Of a stretch of DNA of 64,000 nt, positions 27,722 through 36,134 are shown piece by piece. Both the position numbers and the translations under genes were made by a program. The notes beneath the pieces are model-generated. The model saw only the letters and a program-made list of their open reading frames with translations. It did not search any database and was not told where the DNA came from. Source of the stretch: Pseudidiomarina piscicola (lineage in GTDB: Bacteria > Pseudomonadota > Gammaproteobacteria > Enterobacterales > Alteromonadaceae); NCBI RefSeq assembly GCF_902806985.1, contig NZ_CADCXY010000001.1, positions 124,001 to 188,000 of the forward strand. Direction: 5' to 3'. The number at the start of each line of letters is the position of its first letter. The stretch's first letter is position 1.

Positions 27722-28957
27722 ATGCTTAAAGCTTGGTTTGCAATCCCTTTTTGGCAACGTGTGCTCGGAGCCTTTGCTATTGGCGTCGTGGCGGGGCTGA
27801 TCGCGCCTGATTTTGCCGTGGCCCTTAAACCGCTGGGCGATCTATTTATACAAGCCTTGAAGATGTTGGTTGCGCCATTGATCTTCTGCGCCATAGTGAA
27901 CGCGATTCTGCAATTCGGGGAAGGTGAGAACTTAGGTCAAATCGGTGCCAAGACCGTTGGACTCTTTTTGCTGACAGCGGTGATAGCCAGTGTCATTGGC
28001 TTGAGCGTCGGTAGTTTACTTGATATTGCACCAACCCATGAGTTGGCGGCTGCGGCCGATCACCAAAATAAAGTCGTGCCGGGTCCGGTCGAAGTCTTCC
28101 TCAATATGATCCCAGTGAACCCTTTTGCTGCTCTTAGTGAAGGGAAGATTTTACAAATTGTGGTATTTGCCGCGTTGGTTGGTATCGCGATTCGGCAGGT
28201 AGGTGCGCCAGCACAGCCATTGGGTGACACCCTTAAGGCTGGCGCGCAAGTGATGTATCGCATCACGAAAATGGTGTTAGAGCTCACGCCGTTGGGAGTT
28301 CTTGGCTTAATGGCATGGGTTGTGGGGCACTACGGATTAAGTAGTTTAGCGCCGTTAGCGGCATTTGTCGGTGCGATTTATTTGGCCTGCTTGATTCATA
28401 TCGTGGTGGTGTATGGCGGTATGGTTAGGATGGCCGGCATGTCACCGTGGTTCTTTTTTAAATCGGTGTTCTCGGCGCAATTAGTCGCCTATACCACCTG
28501 CAGTAGCTTCGGGACCATTCCTGCGGCACACCAAGCCATCACCGAGCGGCTAGGGGTTAAAAAGTCGTATGCCAGCTTCGTATTGCCGTTAGGGGCAACG
28601 ATTAACATGGACGGCTGCGGCGGTATCTATCCGGCGATAGCTGCGATATTTATCGCGCAGTTGTACGGTATTCCACTAGAATGGATGGATTATCTATTAA
28701 TTACCGGTACCGCAACGCTCGCCTCCATAGGAACCGCGGGCGTGCCTGGAACTGCGTTGGTGATGCTGACAGTAACCCTTAATGTGATAGGCTTACCGCT
28801 TGAGGGGATTGCCTTTATTGCCGCCATCGATCGAATTATTGATATGGCCAGAACGGCAACCAACGTGACCGGCGATATGGCGGTGGCCGTCGTTTTAGGG
28901 CGGAGCAACCCAAACAACCCTGAAGCTATGAGTGCAGAGGTACAACAATCGACATGA
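27722..28957 (+). CDS. Dicarboxylate/amino acid:cation symporter (DAACS family)
   Basis: An inner-membrane secondary transporter of 411 residues with about eight membrane helices and two re-entrant loops, driven by Na+ or H+. HP2-TM8 motifs are clear. The DMARTATNVTGD segment keeps the Asp, Arg and Asn that in GltPh-type transporters bind the acidic side chain and amino group, so aspartate, glutamate or a C4-dicarboxylate is the likely substrate. The TM7 motif reads NMDGC instead of the usual NMDGT, a substitution at a cation/substrate-site position. The ATG chosen has GAGGA 5 nt upstream; an earlier in-frame ATG lacks this. It overlaps dapB by 4 nt (ATGA). A TATAAT at 27688-27693 is a possible -10, without a clear -35. 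Confidence 0.88.
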   Translation: MLKAWFAIPFWQRVLGAFAIGVVAGLIAPDFAVALKPLGDLFIQALKMLVAPLIFCAIVNAILQFGEGENLGQIGAKTVGLFLLTAVIASVIGLSVGSLLDIAPTHELAAAADHQNKVVPGPVEVFLNMIPVNPFAALSEGKILQIVVFAALVGIAIRQVGAPAQPLGDTLKAGAQVMYRITKMVLELTPLGVLGLMAWVVGHYGLSSLAPLAAFVGAIYLACLIHIVVVYGGMVRMAGMSPWFFFKSVFSAQLVAYTTCSSFGTIPAAHQAITERLGVKKSYASFVLPLGATINMDGCGGIYPAIAAIFIAQLYGIPLEWMDYLLITGTATLASIGTAGVPGTALVMLTVTLNVIGLPLEGIAFIAAIDRIIDMARTATNVTGDMAVAVVLGRSNPNNPEAMSAEVQQST

Positions 28958-29763
28958 AAATAGCGGTGATCGGCGCCAGTGGGCGTATGGGAAAGGCGGT
29001 CATAGATGAACTGGCGCAGCAGCAATTAACCTGTGTTGCGGCGATTGTCGGTGATCAGTCAGCGTCATTAGGCCAACGCGTTACTACAGCGCCAGAGCAA
29101 GCGCTTTTCTACACAAGCGGAGATGAGCTAACGACGGCCGATATCGATGTGGTGATCGATTTTAGCTTGCCTGAAGCTCTCGCCCACAACCTGACGCTGG
29201 CAGAGCGACTCGGAGCGGCCATGGTGGTGTGTACCACTGGCCTCGAGACTGAACAGCAGCAATTGTTACAGCGCGCTGCAACGTCGATACCTTTGCTTTA
29301 TGCGGCAAATACCAGCGTCGGCATCTGCGTGCTTGAGCAGCTGGTTGCAGTGGCCAGTGCTGCCATGCCAGCGACAGATATTGAAATTTTAGAAGCCCAC
29401 CATAGTGCCAAACGTGATGCACCTTCAGGTACCGCGCTTGCGTTAGCGCAGGCGGCTGCAGGTGGGCGAGGGCAAGACCTTGCCGCTTGCGATGCGCAGA
29501 TCCGTGGGCCGTCGGCACGTCGCCCGGGTAGCATTGGCTTTGCGGTTCAGCGCGCCGCTGACATTATCGGTGAACATAGTGTGTTAATGGCACAACCGGG
29601 TGAACGCCTTGAACTGAATCATCGAGTCAGTGACCGTCGGGTGTTTGCCCGCGGAGCTGTGCAAGCGGCACAATGGCTGGCGCAGCAACCTGCAGGCTAT
29701 TACCAGATGCGCGATATGCTTGATCTGAACGCCGTGCTAAAGCAATTGCTGGCGGAAATTTAA
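28954..29763 (+). CDS. dapB: 4-hydroxy-tetrahydrodipicolinate reductase
   Basis: DapB reduces 4-hydroxy-tetrahydrodipicolinate to tetrahydrodipicolinate with NAD(P)H in the cytosol, on the aspartate-derived route to meso-diaminopimelate (peptidoglycan) and lysine. The 269-residue protein has the nucleotide motif GASGRMGK (7-14), VVIDFSLPEA, CTTGL, and the catalytic block EAHHSAKRDAPSGTAL with His149/His150 and Lys153. Length equals the E. coli enzyme (273) within a few residues. Its ATG lies inside the symporter stop (ATGA), so it is probably translated by coupling with a transporter that may import aspartate-family substrates. dapB next to carAB is usual in related genera; the symporter between dnaJ and dapB is the extra element. 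Confidence 0.95.
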   Translation: MKIAVIGASGRMGKAVIDELAQQQLTCVAAIVGDQSASLGQRVTTAPEQALFYTSGDELTTADIDVVIDFSLPEALAHNLTLAERLGAAMVVCTTGLETEQQQLLQRAATSIPLLYAANTSVGICVLEQLVAVASAAMPATDIEILEAHHSAKRDAPSGTALALAQAAAGGRGQDLAACDAQIRGPSARRPGSIGFAVQRAADIIGEHSVLMAQPGERLELNHRVSDRRVFARGAVQAAQWLAQQPAGYYQMRDMLDLNAVLKQLLAEI

Positions 29764-29861
29764 CTAGACGTGGTGGCGGTTTTTCATTAAAATAGTCCCA
29801 ATTTGCCAACCTGTGGTTGGTAAGCTGAAAACGCGCACTTTTTAGCTGGTGCAAGGTAATC

Positions 29862-29897
29862 AACGGGGAAGTCATTCAATGATTCACCCGTTTTTTT
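29862..29897 (+). terminator. Terminator-like hairpin in the carA leader
   Basis: AACGGG pairs with CCCGTT, extended by a GAA/TTC segment, and is followed by seven T. It ends 17 nt before the carA start. It may be the terminator of the symporter-dapB transcript or an attenuator controlling carAB. The rest of the 151-bp gap shows a short CCAAC/GTTGG repeat (29807-29820) and no sure promoter. Confidence 0.7.
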
Positions 29898-29914
29898 ATG
29901 TACGGAGGTTAACC

Positions 29915-31075
29915 TTGAGTATTCTAGCAAGCCATTCAGCGAGCAAAGCCATATTGGTGCTTGCGGATGGAACTGTTTTTCACGGCACTGCCATAGGTGC
30001 TGGTGGCACGGCAGTCGGCGAAGTTGTTTTTAACACCGCAATGACTGGCTACCAAGAAATTCTCACCGATCCCTCCTATGCTGAACAAATCGTAACTCTT
30101 ACTTATCCCCACATTGGCAATTACGGCACCACCCACGAAGACGAAGAATCAAACCGCGTTTGGGCGAAAGGTCTGGTGATCCGTGATTTATCTCTCAAAG
30201 CGAGTAACTTCCGTTTAGAGCAGTCATTAGGTGACTATCTTCGGCAGCGCAATGTGGTAGGTATTGCGGATATCGACACCCGTAAACTCACGCGTTTACT
30301 GCGTGAGAAAGGGGCACAGAACGGTTGTATTATGGCCGGCAATGTCGATGGTGAGTTAGATATTGATAAAGCATTAGAGTTGGCTCGCGGCTTCCCTGGC
30401 CTTCAAGGCATGGACCTCGCAAAAGAAGTCACCATTCGTACGCCCCATGAGTGGACCAGCAAAAGTTGGCAGCTTGGCAGCGGTTTTAGTGAGCTTGGCG
30501 AGGCGAAATTTCACGTTGTGGCCTATGATTATGGCTGCAAACGAAATATTTTACGGATGCTTGCCGACCGAGGCTGTAAAGTCACCTTAGTGCCTGCCGA
30601 AACACCGGCCAGCGAAGTAATGGCAATGCAGCCCGATGGCGTGTTTTTATCAAATGGCCCGGGTGACCCAGAACCTTGTGACTATGCCATTAAAGCGATC
30701 CAAGAGTTGATTGCCGCCGAAGTTCCGGTATTTGGAATTTGTCTTGGCCACCAACTTCTGGCGCTCGCCAGTGGTGCAAAAACCGAGAAAATGAAGTTTG
30801 GTCACCATGGCGCCAACCATCCCGTACAGGATCTTGCCAGTGGGCGCGTGATGATTACCAGCCAGAACCACGGCTTTGCGGTTTCCGAAAACAACCTTCC
30901 GGACAACCTTAAGGTGACACATAAATCACTGTTTGACGGTACTTTACAAGGTATCCATCGTACCGACGTTCCCGCCTTTAGCTTCCAGGGACACCCTGAA
31001 GCCAGCCCGGGACCGCACGATGCAGCACCTTTGTTTGACCACTTTATTGATTTAATGAGTCAGCGCGCGCAGTAA
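29915..31075 (+). CDS. carA: Carbamoyl-phosphate synthase small (glutaminase) subunit
   Basis: CarA hydrolyses glutamine and channels ammonia to CarB for carbamoyl-phosphate, the precursor of pyrimidines and arginine. Translation most likely starts at TTG, 6 nt after a strong GGAGG. This gives 386 residues (E. coli 382) beginning [19 protein letters not shown]; a longer in-frame version would run through the terminator-like hairpin just upstream and adds residues the family lacks. The N-terminal domain has [17 protein letters not shown], and the class I glutaminase has the nucleophile Cys276 in GICLGHQ and the His/Glu pair in GHPEASPGP. carB follows after 30 nt with no terminator, so the two subunits share an operon. 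Confidence 0.95.
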   Translation: MSILASHSASKAILVLADGTVFHGTAIGAGGTAVGEVVFNTAMTGYQEILTDPSYAEQIVTLTYPHIGNYGTTHEDEESNRVWAKGLVIRDLSLKASNFRLEQSLGDYLRQRNVVGIADIDTRKLTRLLREKGAQNGCIMAGNVDGELDIDKALELARGFPGLQGMDLAKEVTIRTPHEWTSKSWQLGSGFSELGEAKFHVVAYDYGCKRNILRMLADRGCKVTLVPAETPASEVMAMQPDGVFLSNGPGDPEPCDYAIKAIQELIAAEVPVFGICLGHQLLALASGAKTEKMKFGHHGANHPVQDLASGRVMITSQNHGFAVSENNLPDNLKVTHKSLFDGTLQGIHRTDVPAFSFQGHPEASPGPHDAAPLFDHFIDLMSQRAQ

Positions 31076-31105
31076 GCGCTGCCTGAACGGAGGACGAACC
31101 GACTT

Positions 31106-34100
31106 ATGCCTAAACGTACCGACATAAAAAGCATCCTCATTCTTGGCGCTGGCCCAATTGTCATTGGCCAGGCCTGTGAGTTTGACTATTCCGGCGCGCA
31201 AGCGTGTAAAGCGCTGCGCGAAGAGGGTTACAAGGTCATCTTGGTAAACTCGAACCCGGCAACCATCATGACTGACCCAGAAATGGCCGATGTGACCTAT
31301 ATCGAGCCGATTCATTGGGAAGTTGTGGCAAAAATTATTGAGGTTGAGCGGCCTGATGCAGTGCTGCCGACCATGGGTGGACAAACAGCACTCAACTGCG
31401 CACTGGAACTCGACAAGCATGGTGTGCTCGATAAATACAATGTCGAAATGATCGGTGCGAACGCCGATGCGATTGATAAAGCAGAAGACCGTGATCGCTT
31501 CGATAAAGCCATGAAAGCGATCGGCTTAGAGACCCCTAACGCCGAGGTGGCACACGATCTTGATGAAGCCTTTGATATAGTCGGTCGCCTTGGTTACCCC
31601 TGTATTATTCGACCGTCGTTTACCATGGGCGGCAGTGGTGGCGGTATTGCTTATAACCGCGAAGAGTTCGAAGAGATTTGCCGTCGTGGTCTTGACCTCT
31701 CGCCCACCAATGAATTGTTAATTGACGAATCTTTGATTGGCTGGAAAGAATACGAGATGGAAGTTGTCCGCGACAAAGCCGACAACTGCATTATTGTTTG
31801 TGCTATCGAAAACTTCGATGCCATGGGTATCCATACGGGCGACTCCATTACGGTCGCACCAGCACAAACCTTAACCGATAAAGAATACCAAATTATGCGT
31901 AACGCAGCGCTGGCTGTATTGCGTGAAATTGGGGTCGAGACAGGTGGCTCTAACGTGCAGTTTGGTATCGACCCAGATACCGGTCGTATGGTGGTGATCG
32001 AGATGAATCCGCGGGTGTCGCGTTCATCGGCGTTGGCCTCAAAAGCGACGGGCTTCCCGATTGCCAAAGTGGCTGCGAAATTAGCTGTCGGTTATACCCT
32101 GGATGAACTGGAAAACGAGATCACTGGCGGTCGCACACCGGCTTCTTTTGAGCCAGCACTCGACTATGTCGTGACCAAAATTCCACGGTTTAACTTCGAG
32201 AAGTTTGCCGGTTGTAACGATCGCTTAACCACCCAAATGAAGTCGGTAGGTGAGGTTATGGCGATTGGCCGTAACCAACAAGAGTCGTTACAAAAAGCTC
32301 TACGCGGTTTAGAAATTGGCGCGACGGGATTCGACCCAATGGTCGACCCGAACGACCCTGAAGCCCGTGGCAAAGTTATTCGCGAGCTCAAAGAGCCGGG
32401 TGCTGAGCGGATCTTCTATATTGCCGATGCCTTCCGTCTTGGCATGACTGTACGTGAAGTGTTTGAACAAACACGCATCGACGAATGGTACCTGATCCAA
32501 ATTGAAGAAATTGTACTGTTAGAAGCTGAAATTCAGAAGCTTGGCATGACCGGACTTGATGAACGTGTGTTGCGCGTGTTGAAACGCAAAGGTTTTGCCG
32601 ATGCGCGCATTGCCGACATTTTGGATGTTGCAGAAGCGGAAATTCGCCGCCGTCGACACGAGTTGGGCGTGGTTCCGGTTTATAAGCGAGTAGACACCTG
32701 TGCCGCAGAGTTTGCCTCGGATACAGCATACATGTATTCGACCTACGACGAAGAGTGTGAAGCGGCACCAACGGATCGCGACAAGATCATGGTGATCGGT
32801 GGCGGACCTAACCGAATTGGTCAAGGTATCGAGTTCGATTATTGCTGTGTTCATGCGGCGCTAGCGTTGCGTGACGACGGCTATGAAACCATTATGGTGA
32901 ACTGTAACCCAGAAACGGTTTCGACCGATTATGACACGTCAGATCGCTTGTACTTTGAACCCATCACATTAGAAGATGTACTTGAAATTGTTCGCGTTGA
33001 ACAGCCAAAAGGTGTGATTGTTCAATACGGTGGACAAACACCGCTTAAATTAGCGCGTGAACTCGAGGCCAATGGTGTGCCAGTGATTGGTACCTCGCCT
33101 GATGCCATTGATCGCTCGGAAGACCGCGAACGTTTCCAAAGCGCAGTGCGTCGCTTGGGCCTTAAGCAACCCGAAAATGCGACCGTCACCAAAGTAGACG
33201 AAGCGTTACGCCAAGCAGGGCGTATTGGTTATCCACTCGTGGTTCGGCCGAGCTACGTGTTAGGTGGCCGAGCGATGGAAATTGTCTATGATGAAAGCGA
33301 CTTACACCGTTACCTCACTGAAGCTGTGAAGGTTTCTAACTCAGCGCCAGTGTTACTCGACCGCTTCTTAGACAATGCCGTTGAAGTCGACGTGGATGCA
33401 ATTTGTGACGGTCAAGATGTGTTTATTGGCGGTATTATGCAGCACATCGAGCAGGCCGGCGTTCACTCCGGTGACTCTGCCTGTTCATTACCGCCTTACT
33501 CGCTGAGCGATAAAATTCAAGATGAGTTACGCGACCAAATGCGTAAACTTGCGTTTGAGCTAAACGTTCAAGGCTTGATGAACGCACAGTTCGCGGTGAA
33601 AGGTGATGATGTTTACCTGATTGAAGTGAACCCACGCGCCGCCCGAACCGTACCTTTTGTTTCAAAAGCGACGGGTGTTCCGTTAGCCAAAATTGCTGCG
33701 CGCGTAATGGTTGGGCAAACCCTTAAACAACAAGGCTACGATAAAGAGGTGATTCCACCTTACTACTCAGTAAAAGAAGTGGTGATTCCTTTTGCCAAGT
33801 TCCAAGGTGTAGACCCTATTCGTGGTCCAGAGATGCGCTCAACGGGCGAAGTGATGGGCGTCGGTGAAAGTTTCGAAGAGGCCTATGCGAAAGCCAATTT
33901 AGGCGCGGGTGAAGCCCTTGCCAAAGCAGGTAAAGCGTTATTGTCTGTGCGTGATGGCGATAAAGCGCGCCTATTCGACTTGGCGCGCGGCTTAATAGCT
34001 CTCGGCTTTTCACTTGAGGCGACGCGCGGTACAGCAAAAATGCTGGGCGAGGAGGGCATTAGTTGCTCGGTCGTCAACAAGCTGCAAGAAGGCCGACCGA

Positions 34101-34330
34101 ATATTGTTGATGCCATCAAAAACGGCGAGTACAGTTATATTATTAATACTGTTGAGGGCCGCCAGGCGATTGAAGACTCGGTCTATATTCGTCGCGAAGC
34201 ACTCTTGAATAAAGTGATTTACACCACCACCTTAAATGCTGCCTTTGCAACGGTTAAAGCAAATACAGCAGACGATCGGGCGCGGGTGAATTCACTGCAG
34301 TCACTACATAAAAGGGTTGAAACAGCATGA
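31106..34330 (+). CDS. carB: Carbamoyl-phosphate synthase large subunit
   Basis: CarB makes carbamoyl phosphate from bicarbonate, two ATP and ammonia passed from CarA. At 1074 residues (E. coli 1073) it carries two homologous ATP-grasp halves: the carboxyphosphate domain (about 1-400; [20 protein letters not shown] at the start) and the carbamoyl-phosphate domain (about 550-935; [19 protein letters not shown]). An oligomerisation region lies between them and a C-terminal MGS-like allosteric domain (about 936-1074) binds UMP, IMP and, through its neighbourhood, ornithine. Intact throughout. The GGAGG lies about 12 nt before the ATG, a slightly long spacing. The stop overlaps the greA start (ATGA), linking greA to this operon. 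Confidence 0.98.
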   Translation: MPKRTDIKSILILGAGPIVIGQACEFDYSGAQACKALREEGYKVILVNSNPATIMTDPEMADVTYIEPIHWEVVAKIIEVERPDAVLPTMGGQTALNCALELDKHGVLDKYNVEMIGANADAIDKAEDRDRFDKAMKAIGLETPNAEVAHDLDEAFDIVGRLGYPCIIRPSFTMGGSGGGIAYNREEFEEICRRGLDLSPTNELLIDESLIGWKEYEMEVVRDKADNCIIVCAIENFDAMGIHTGDSITVAPAQTLTDKEYQIMRNAALAVLREIGVETGGSNVQFGIDPDTGRMVVIEMNPRVSRSSALASKATGFPIAKVAAKLAVGYTLDELENEITGGRTPASFEPALDYVVTKIPRFNFEKFAGCNDRLTTQMKSVGEVMAIGRNQQESLQKALRGLEIGATGFDPMVDPNDPEARGKVIRELKEPGAERIFYIADAFRLGMTVREVFEQTRIDEWYLIQIEEIVLLEAEIQKLGMTGLDERVLRVLKRKGFADARIADILDVAEAEIRRRRHELGVVPVYKRVDTCAAEFASDTAYMYSTYDEECEAAPTDRDKIMVIGGGPNRIGQGIEFDYCCVHAALALRDDGYETIMVNCNPETVSTDYDTSDRLYFEPITLEDVLEIVRVEQPKGVIVQYGGQTPLKLARELEANGVPVIGTSPDAIDRSEDRERFQSAVRRLGLKQPENATVTKVDEALRQAGRIGYPLVVRPSYVLGGRAMEIVYDESDLHRYLTEAVKVSNSAPVLLDRFLDNAVEVDVDAICDGQDVFIGGIMQHIEQAGVHSGDSACSLPPYSLSDKIQDELRDQMRKLAFELNVQGLMNAQFAVKGDDVYLIEVNPRAARTVPFVSKATGVPLAKIAARVMVGQTLKQQGYDKEVIPPYYSVKEVVIPFAKFQGVDPIRGPEMRSTGEVMGVGESFEEAYAKANLGAGEALAKAGKALLSVRDGDKARLFDLARGLIALGFSLEATRGTAKMLGEEGISCSVVNKLQEGRPNIVDAIKNGEYSYIINTVEGRQAIEDSVYIRREALLNKVIYTTTLNAAFATVKANTADDRARVNSLQSLHKRVETA

Positions 34331-34803
34331 GCCAGATTCCAATGACAACCCGTGGCGCGGAAATGCTACGGGAGGAATTGCAACAATTAAAAAGTGAAGA
34401 TCGACCGCGTATTATCGCGGCGATCGCTGATGCGCGCGAGCATGGCGATTTAAAAGAAAATGCTGAGTATCACGCGGCGCGAGAGCAGCAAGGTTTTTGT
34501 GAGGGGCGCATTCAAGAAATTGAAGCGAAACTTTCAAATGCCCAGATCATCGATGTCACCAAAGTGCCGAACCAAGGCAAAGTTATTTTTGGTGCCACCG
34601 TTACCTTGTATAACACTGCGACCGACAAAGAAGTCACCTACCGGATTGTTGGTGATGATGAAGCGGATATTAAGCAGAACTTGATTTCAGTCAACTCACC
34701 CATCTCACGTGCGCTTATCGGCAAGCAAATCGATGACGTTGCGCGAGTCAATACGCCAAACGGTGAAGTGGAATATGAAGTGGTGTCGGTCGACTACCGC
34801 TAA
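34327..34803 (+). CDS. greA: Transcription elongation factor GreA
   Basis: GreA rescues backtracked RNA polymerase by inserting its coiled coil into the secondary channel and stimulating transcript cleavage. The 158-residue protein matches E. coli (158). It has an N-terminal antiparallel coiled coil (about 1-75) with the acidic tip [20 protein letters not shown], including the catalytic Asp and Glu, and a C-terminal FKBP-like domain (about 80-158). It starts inside the carB stop codon (ATGA), a coupling seen in related genera. Its terminator lies inside the opposite-strand regulator gene that follows. Confidence 0.97.
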   Translation: MSQIPMTTRGAEMLREELQQLKSEDRPRIIAAIADAREHGDLKENAEYHAAREQQGFCEGRIQEIEAKLSNAQIIDVTKVPNQGKVIFGATVTLYNTATDKEVTYRIVGDDEADIKQNLISVNSPISRALIGKQIDDVARVNTPNGEVEYEVVSVDYR

Positions 34804-34823
34804 CCCATCGCTAGGCCGACGTA

Positions 34824-35102
34824 CTAACTTTTATCATTTAAGAGCGCGACGAGTTCGCGCTCTTTTTGATCGCGCTCTATTTTGCTGCTCGGGGTAGGCC
34901 GATGATAGCTCTCTACGTCTGGGAACACCTCTTCTATGGGGTGACCTAGGGCCTTTGCTATCGCGTGCGCGACCGAATGCGAGCGCGCCTTACGGGACGC
35001 CACCTTCGAGATCAACGAAGGGCTTTTCCCTAGAGCTTTAGCAAGCATCGAAAAATCAAATCCTCGCTGGGCTAATTCCTTTTTAATTTTATTACTATCC
35101 AT
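34824..35102 (-). CDS. Ner/Nlp-like helix-turn-helix DNA-binding protein
   Basis: A 92-residue probable regulator. Residues about 4-60 form a helix-turn-helix of the type found in phage Ner and bacterial Nlp proteins (IKKELAQRGFDFSMLAKALG, then SPSLISKVASRKARSHSV, then a third helix and EEVFPD). A polar tail follows. The ATG is used rather than a TTG 10 codons upstream because only the ATG has a purine-rich AGAGCG before it. It is divergent from the CI-like gene across a 107-bp control region with repeated operator-like half-sites. No phage structural or integration genes are nearby. Its 3' end contains the greA terminator on the other strand. Function as a Cro/Ner-type repressor is inferred. 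Confidence 0.75.
   Translation of the reverse strand: MDSNKIKKELAQRGFDFSMLAKALGKSPSLISKVASRKARSHSVAHAIAKALGHPIEEVFPDVESYHRPTPSSKIERDQKERELVALLNDKS
34840..34867 (+). terminator. Intrinsic terminator of the carAB-greA transcript
   Basis: A perfect 10-bp stem AAGAGCGCGA / TCGCGCTCTT with a 5-nt loop runs directly into a T-tract. It lies 37 nt after the greA stop, inside the coding region of the opposing Ner-like gene. Confidence 0.88.
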
Positions 35103-35118
35103 CGTCGCTCTGCTGTGG

Positions 35119-35172
35119 TTGAATGTGTTCAATGTGAACTTAAATGGAGTTCACAGTGTATTCAAATGAACT
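35119..35172. promoter_or_regulatory. Operator-like inverted repeats between the Ner-like and CI-like genes
   Basis: TGTGAACT, 7 bp, AGTTCACA (35133-35155) is a perfect 8-bp inverted repeat. Overlapping it are TTGAA-TGTG-TTCAA (35119-35132) and GTTCA-ATG-TGAAC (35127-35139), and TTCAAATGAA lies at 35161-35170. Five GTTCA/TGAAC-type half-sites occur in about 50 bp. A weak TTCACA-N16-TAAAAA promoter for the CI-like gene (35150-35177) overlaps them. Binding by either regulator is inferred. Confidence 0.7.
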
Positions 35173-35209
35173 AAAAAGTGGGTCAAAAGACAAAAATTAA
35201 GGAAAAATA

Positions 35210-35749
35210 ATGTCAAATGACACAAAAATAAATACTACACATAGGGCGCTAAAAAGCAAAGTAGAAATACTCAGTATGGACGAGTGCATTGCCAGGTTAC
35301 GGCTTTATTTTGGTGACCTACCACTGGCAAAAATGATGCGTAAGCTCGGTATTCCCAACTCGACCTATGCAAATTGGCGAAAAAGAGGAACCGTAACGAG
35401 TGACCAATTAGTCGTTGGCTTGATTAACGCAGGTATTTCTTTAGATTGGTTTTTCTCACCGAATAAGCAGCTGAACTATCCAACCCCGTCGCAGCTTCAT
35501 ATTGCCGAAACGGTACAGTCTGATTACCAACGTGAGTCGGAGCAGCGCACACAGGTGATTAAGGCGGTAGAGGCGGTGGAGCCGTTGTTTGAAATGTTTA
35601 AACTACGCAAGACGGAAGAGAATCAAGCGTTATTGGTGGAGACCTACCTAGCCAAACGCAGTGACCATGTAACCGTAGGTTTTGCTGTTAAACAAGTCGC
35701 AAAAGCGCTGGCGCACGCGCAACGCTCTGCTAAGGGACCGCGCAACTAA
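35210..35749 (+). CDS. Phage CI-repressor-like helix-turn-helix protein
   Basis: A 179-residue protein whose residues about 22-85 match the Phage_CI_repr N-terminal fold of P2/186-type repressors: IARLRLYFGDLPLAKMMRKL, GIPNSTYANWRKRG as turn and recognition helix, and the typical closing GISLDWFF. The C-terminal half (about 100-179) is helical and charged; there is no S24 peptidase domain, so it should not be a RecA-cleavable repressor. AAGGA precedes the ATG. It ends convergently with yhbY, the two stop codons overlapping by 4 nt. It is divergent from the Ner-like gene, like a minimal lysogeny switch with no phage around it. Its target genes beyond its own promoter are unknown. Confidence 0.78.
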   Translation: MSNDTKINTTHRALKSKVEILSMDECIARLRLYFGDLPLAKMMRKLGIPNSTYANWRKRGTVTSDQLVVGLINAGISLDWFFSPNKQLNYPTPSQLHIAETVQSDYQRESEQRTQVIKAVEAVEPLFEMFKLRKTEENQALLVETYLAKRSDHVTVGFAVKQVAKALAHAQRSAKGPRN

Positions 35750-35758
35750 TTGCGCGGT
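35737..35758. repeat. Hairpin holding the stop codons of both convergent genes in its loop
   Basis: The 9-bp stem ACCGCGCAA / TTGCGCGGT surrounds the 4-nt loop CTAA, which contains the overlapping stops TAA (plus) and TAG (minus). There is no T-tract on either side. It may act as a mutual 3'-end stabiliser or a weak bidirectional terminator. Confidence 0.7.
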
Positions 35759-36054
35759 AACTGAATCTTACCTTCTGGGCTGGGCTTATAAAGGGTGACT
35801 ATTTTACCGACCACCTGCACCCGATACGCGTGCGTATGCGCCAAAATCGTTGCATAGACTTGCTCACGTAACTCACGATCTTCTTCAGGTACCTTCACCT
35901 TGATCAGTTCGTGGTGATTAAGTGCAAGTTCAATTTCTGCCATAACCCCTTCGGTTAAGCCATTGGCGCCTAATAAAACCACCGGTTTTAGGCTATGCGC
36001 CAAGCTTTTTAGGTGTTGTTTTTGTTTATTGCTTAAAGTTAACCCTTCAGCCAT
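35746..36054 (-). CDS. yhbY: Ribosome assembly RNA-binding protein YhbY (CRM domain)
   Basis: YhbY is a small CRM-domain protein that associates with pre-50S ribosomal particles. The chosen start (MAEGLTLSNKQKQHLKSLAH) gives 102 residues, close to E. coli YhbY (97), with AGGAT about 9 nt upstream; an open extension of 37 codons upstream covers the divergent promoter region and is not family-like. The CRM GxxG loop region is visible as LLGANGLTEGV, followed by HHELIKVKV and the C-terminal VGKIVTLYKPSPEGKIQLPR. It is divergent from rlmE across an 80-bp gap, the usual gammaproteobacterial arrangement, but its 3' neighbour here is the CI-like gene rather than greA. Confidence 0.93.
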   Translation of the reverse strand: MAEGLTLSNKQKQHLKSLAHSLKPVVLLGANGLTEGVMAEIELALNHHELIKVKVPEEDRELREQVYATILAHTHAYRVQVVGKIVTLYKPSPEGKIQLPRN

Positions 36055-36134
36055 GTAATAATATCCTACTATCTCTTGAATTTTCGCTATTCTACCGCCA
36101 TCTGGGTAGTAGAAGCTAGTTTGGTATTGAGACA

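Noticed and set aside
27532-27894. Minus-strand open frame over the repeat region
   Set aside because: Its C-terminal part is only the translation of the heptamer repeat (SNIEQRTS, FDVRCW type), its N-terminal part is antisense to the symporter, and it has no ribosome-binding site.
34824-35749. Complete or cryptic prophage
   Set aside because: Only the two regulators are present; no integrase, att duplication, replication, structural or lysis genes occur between greA and yhbY.
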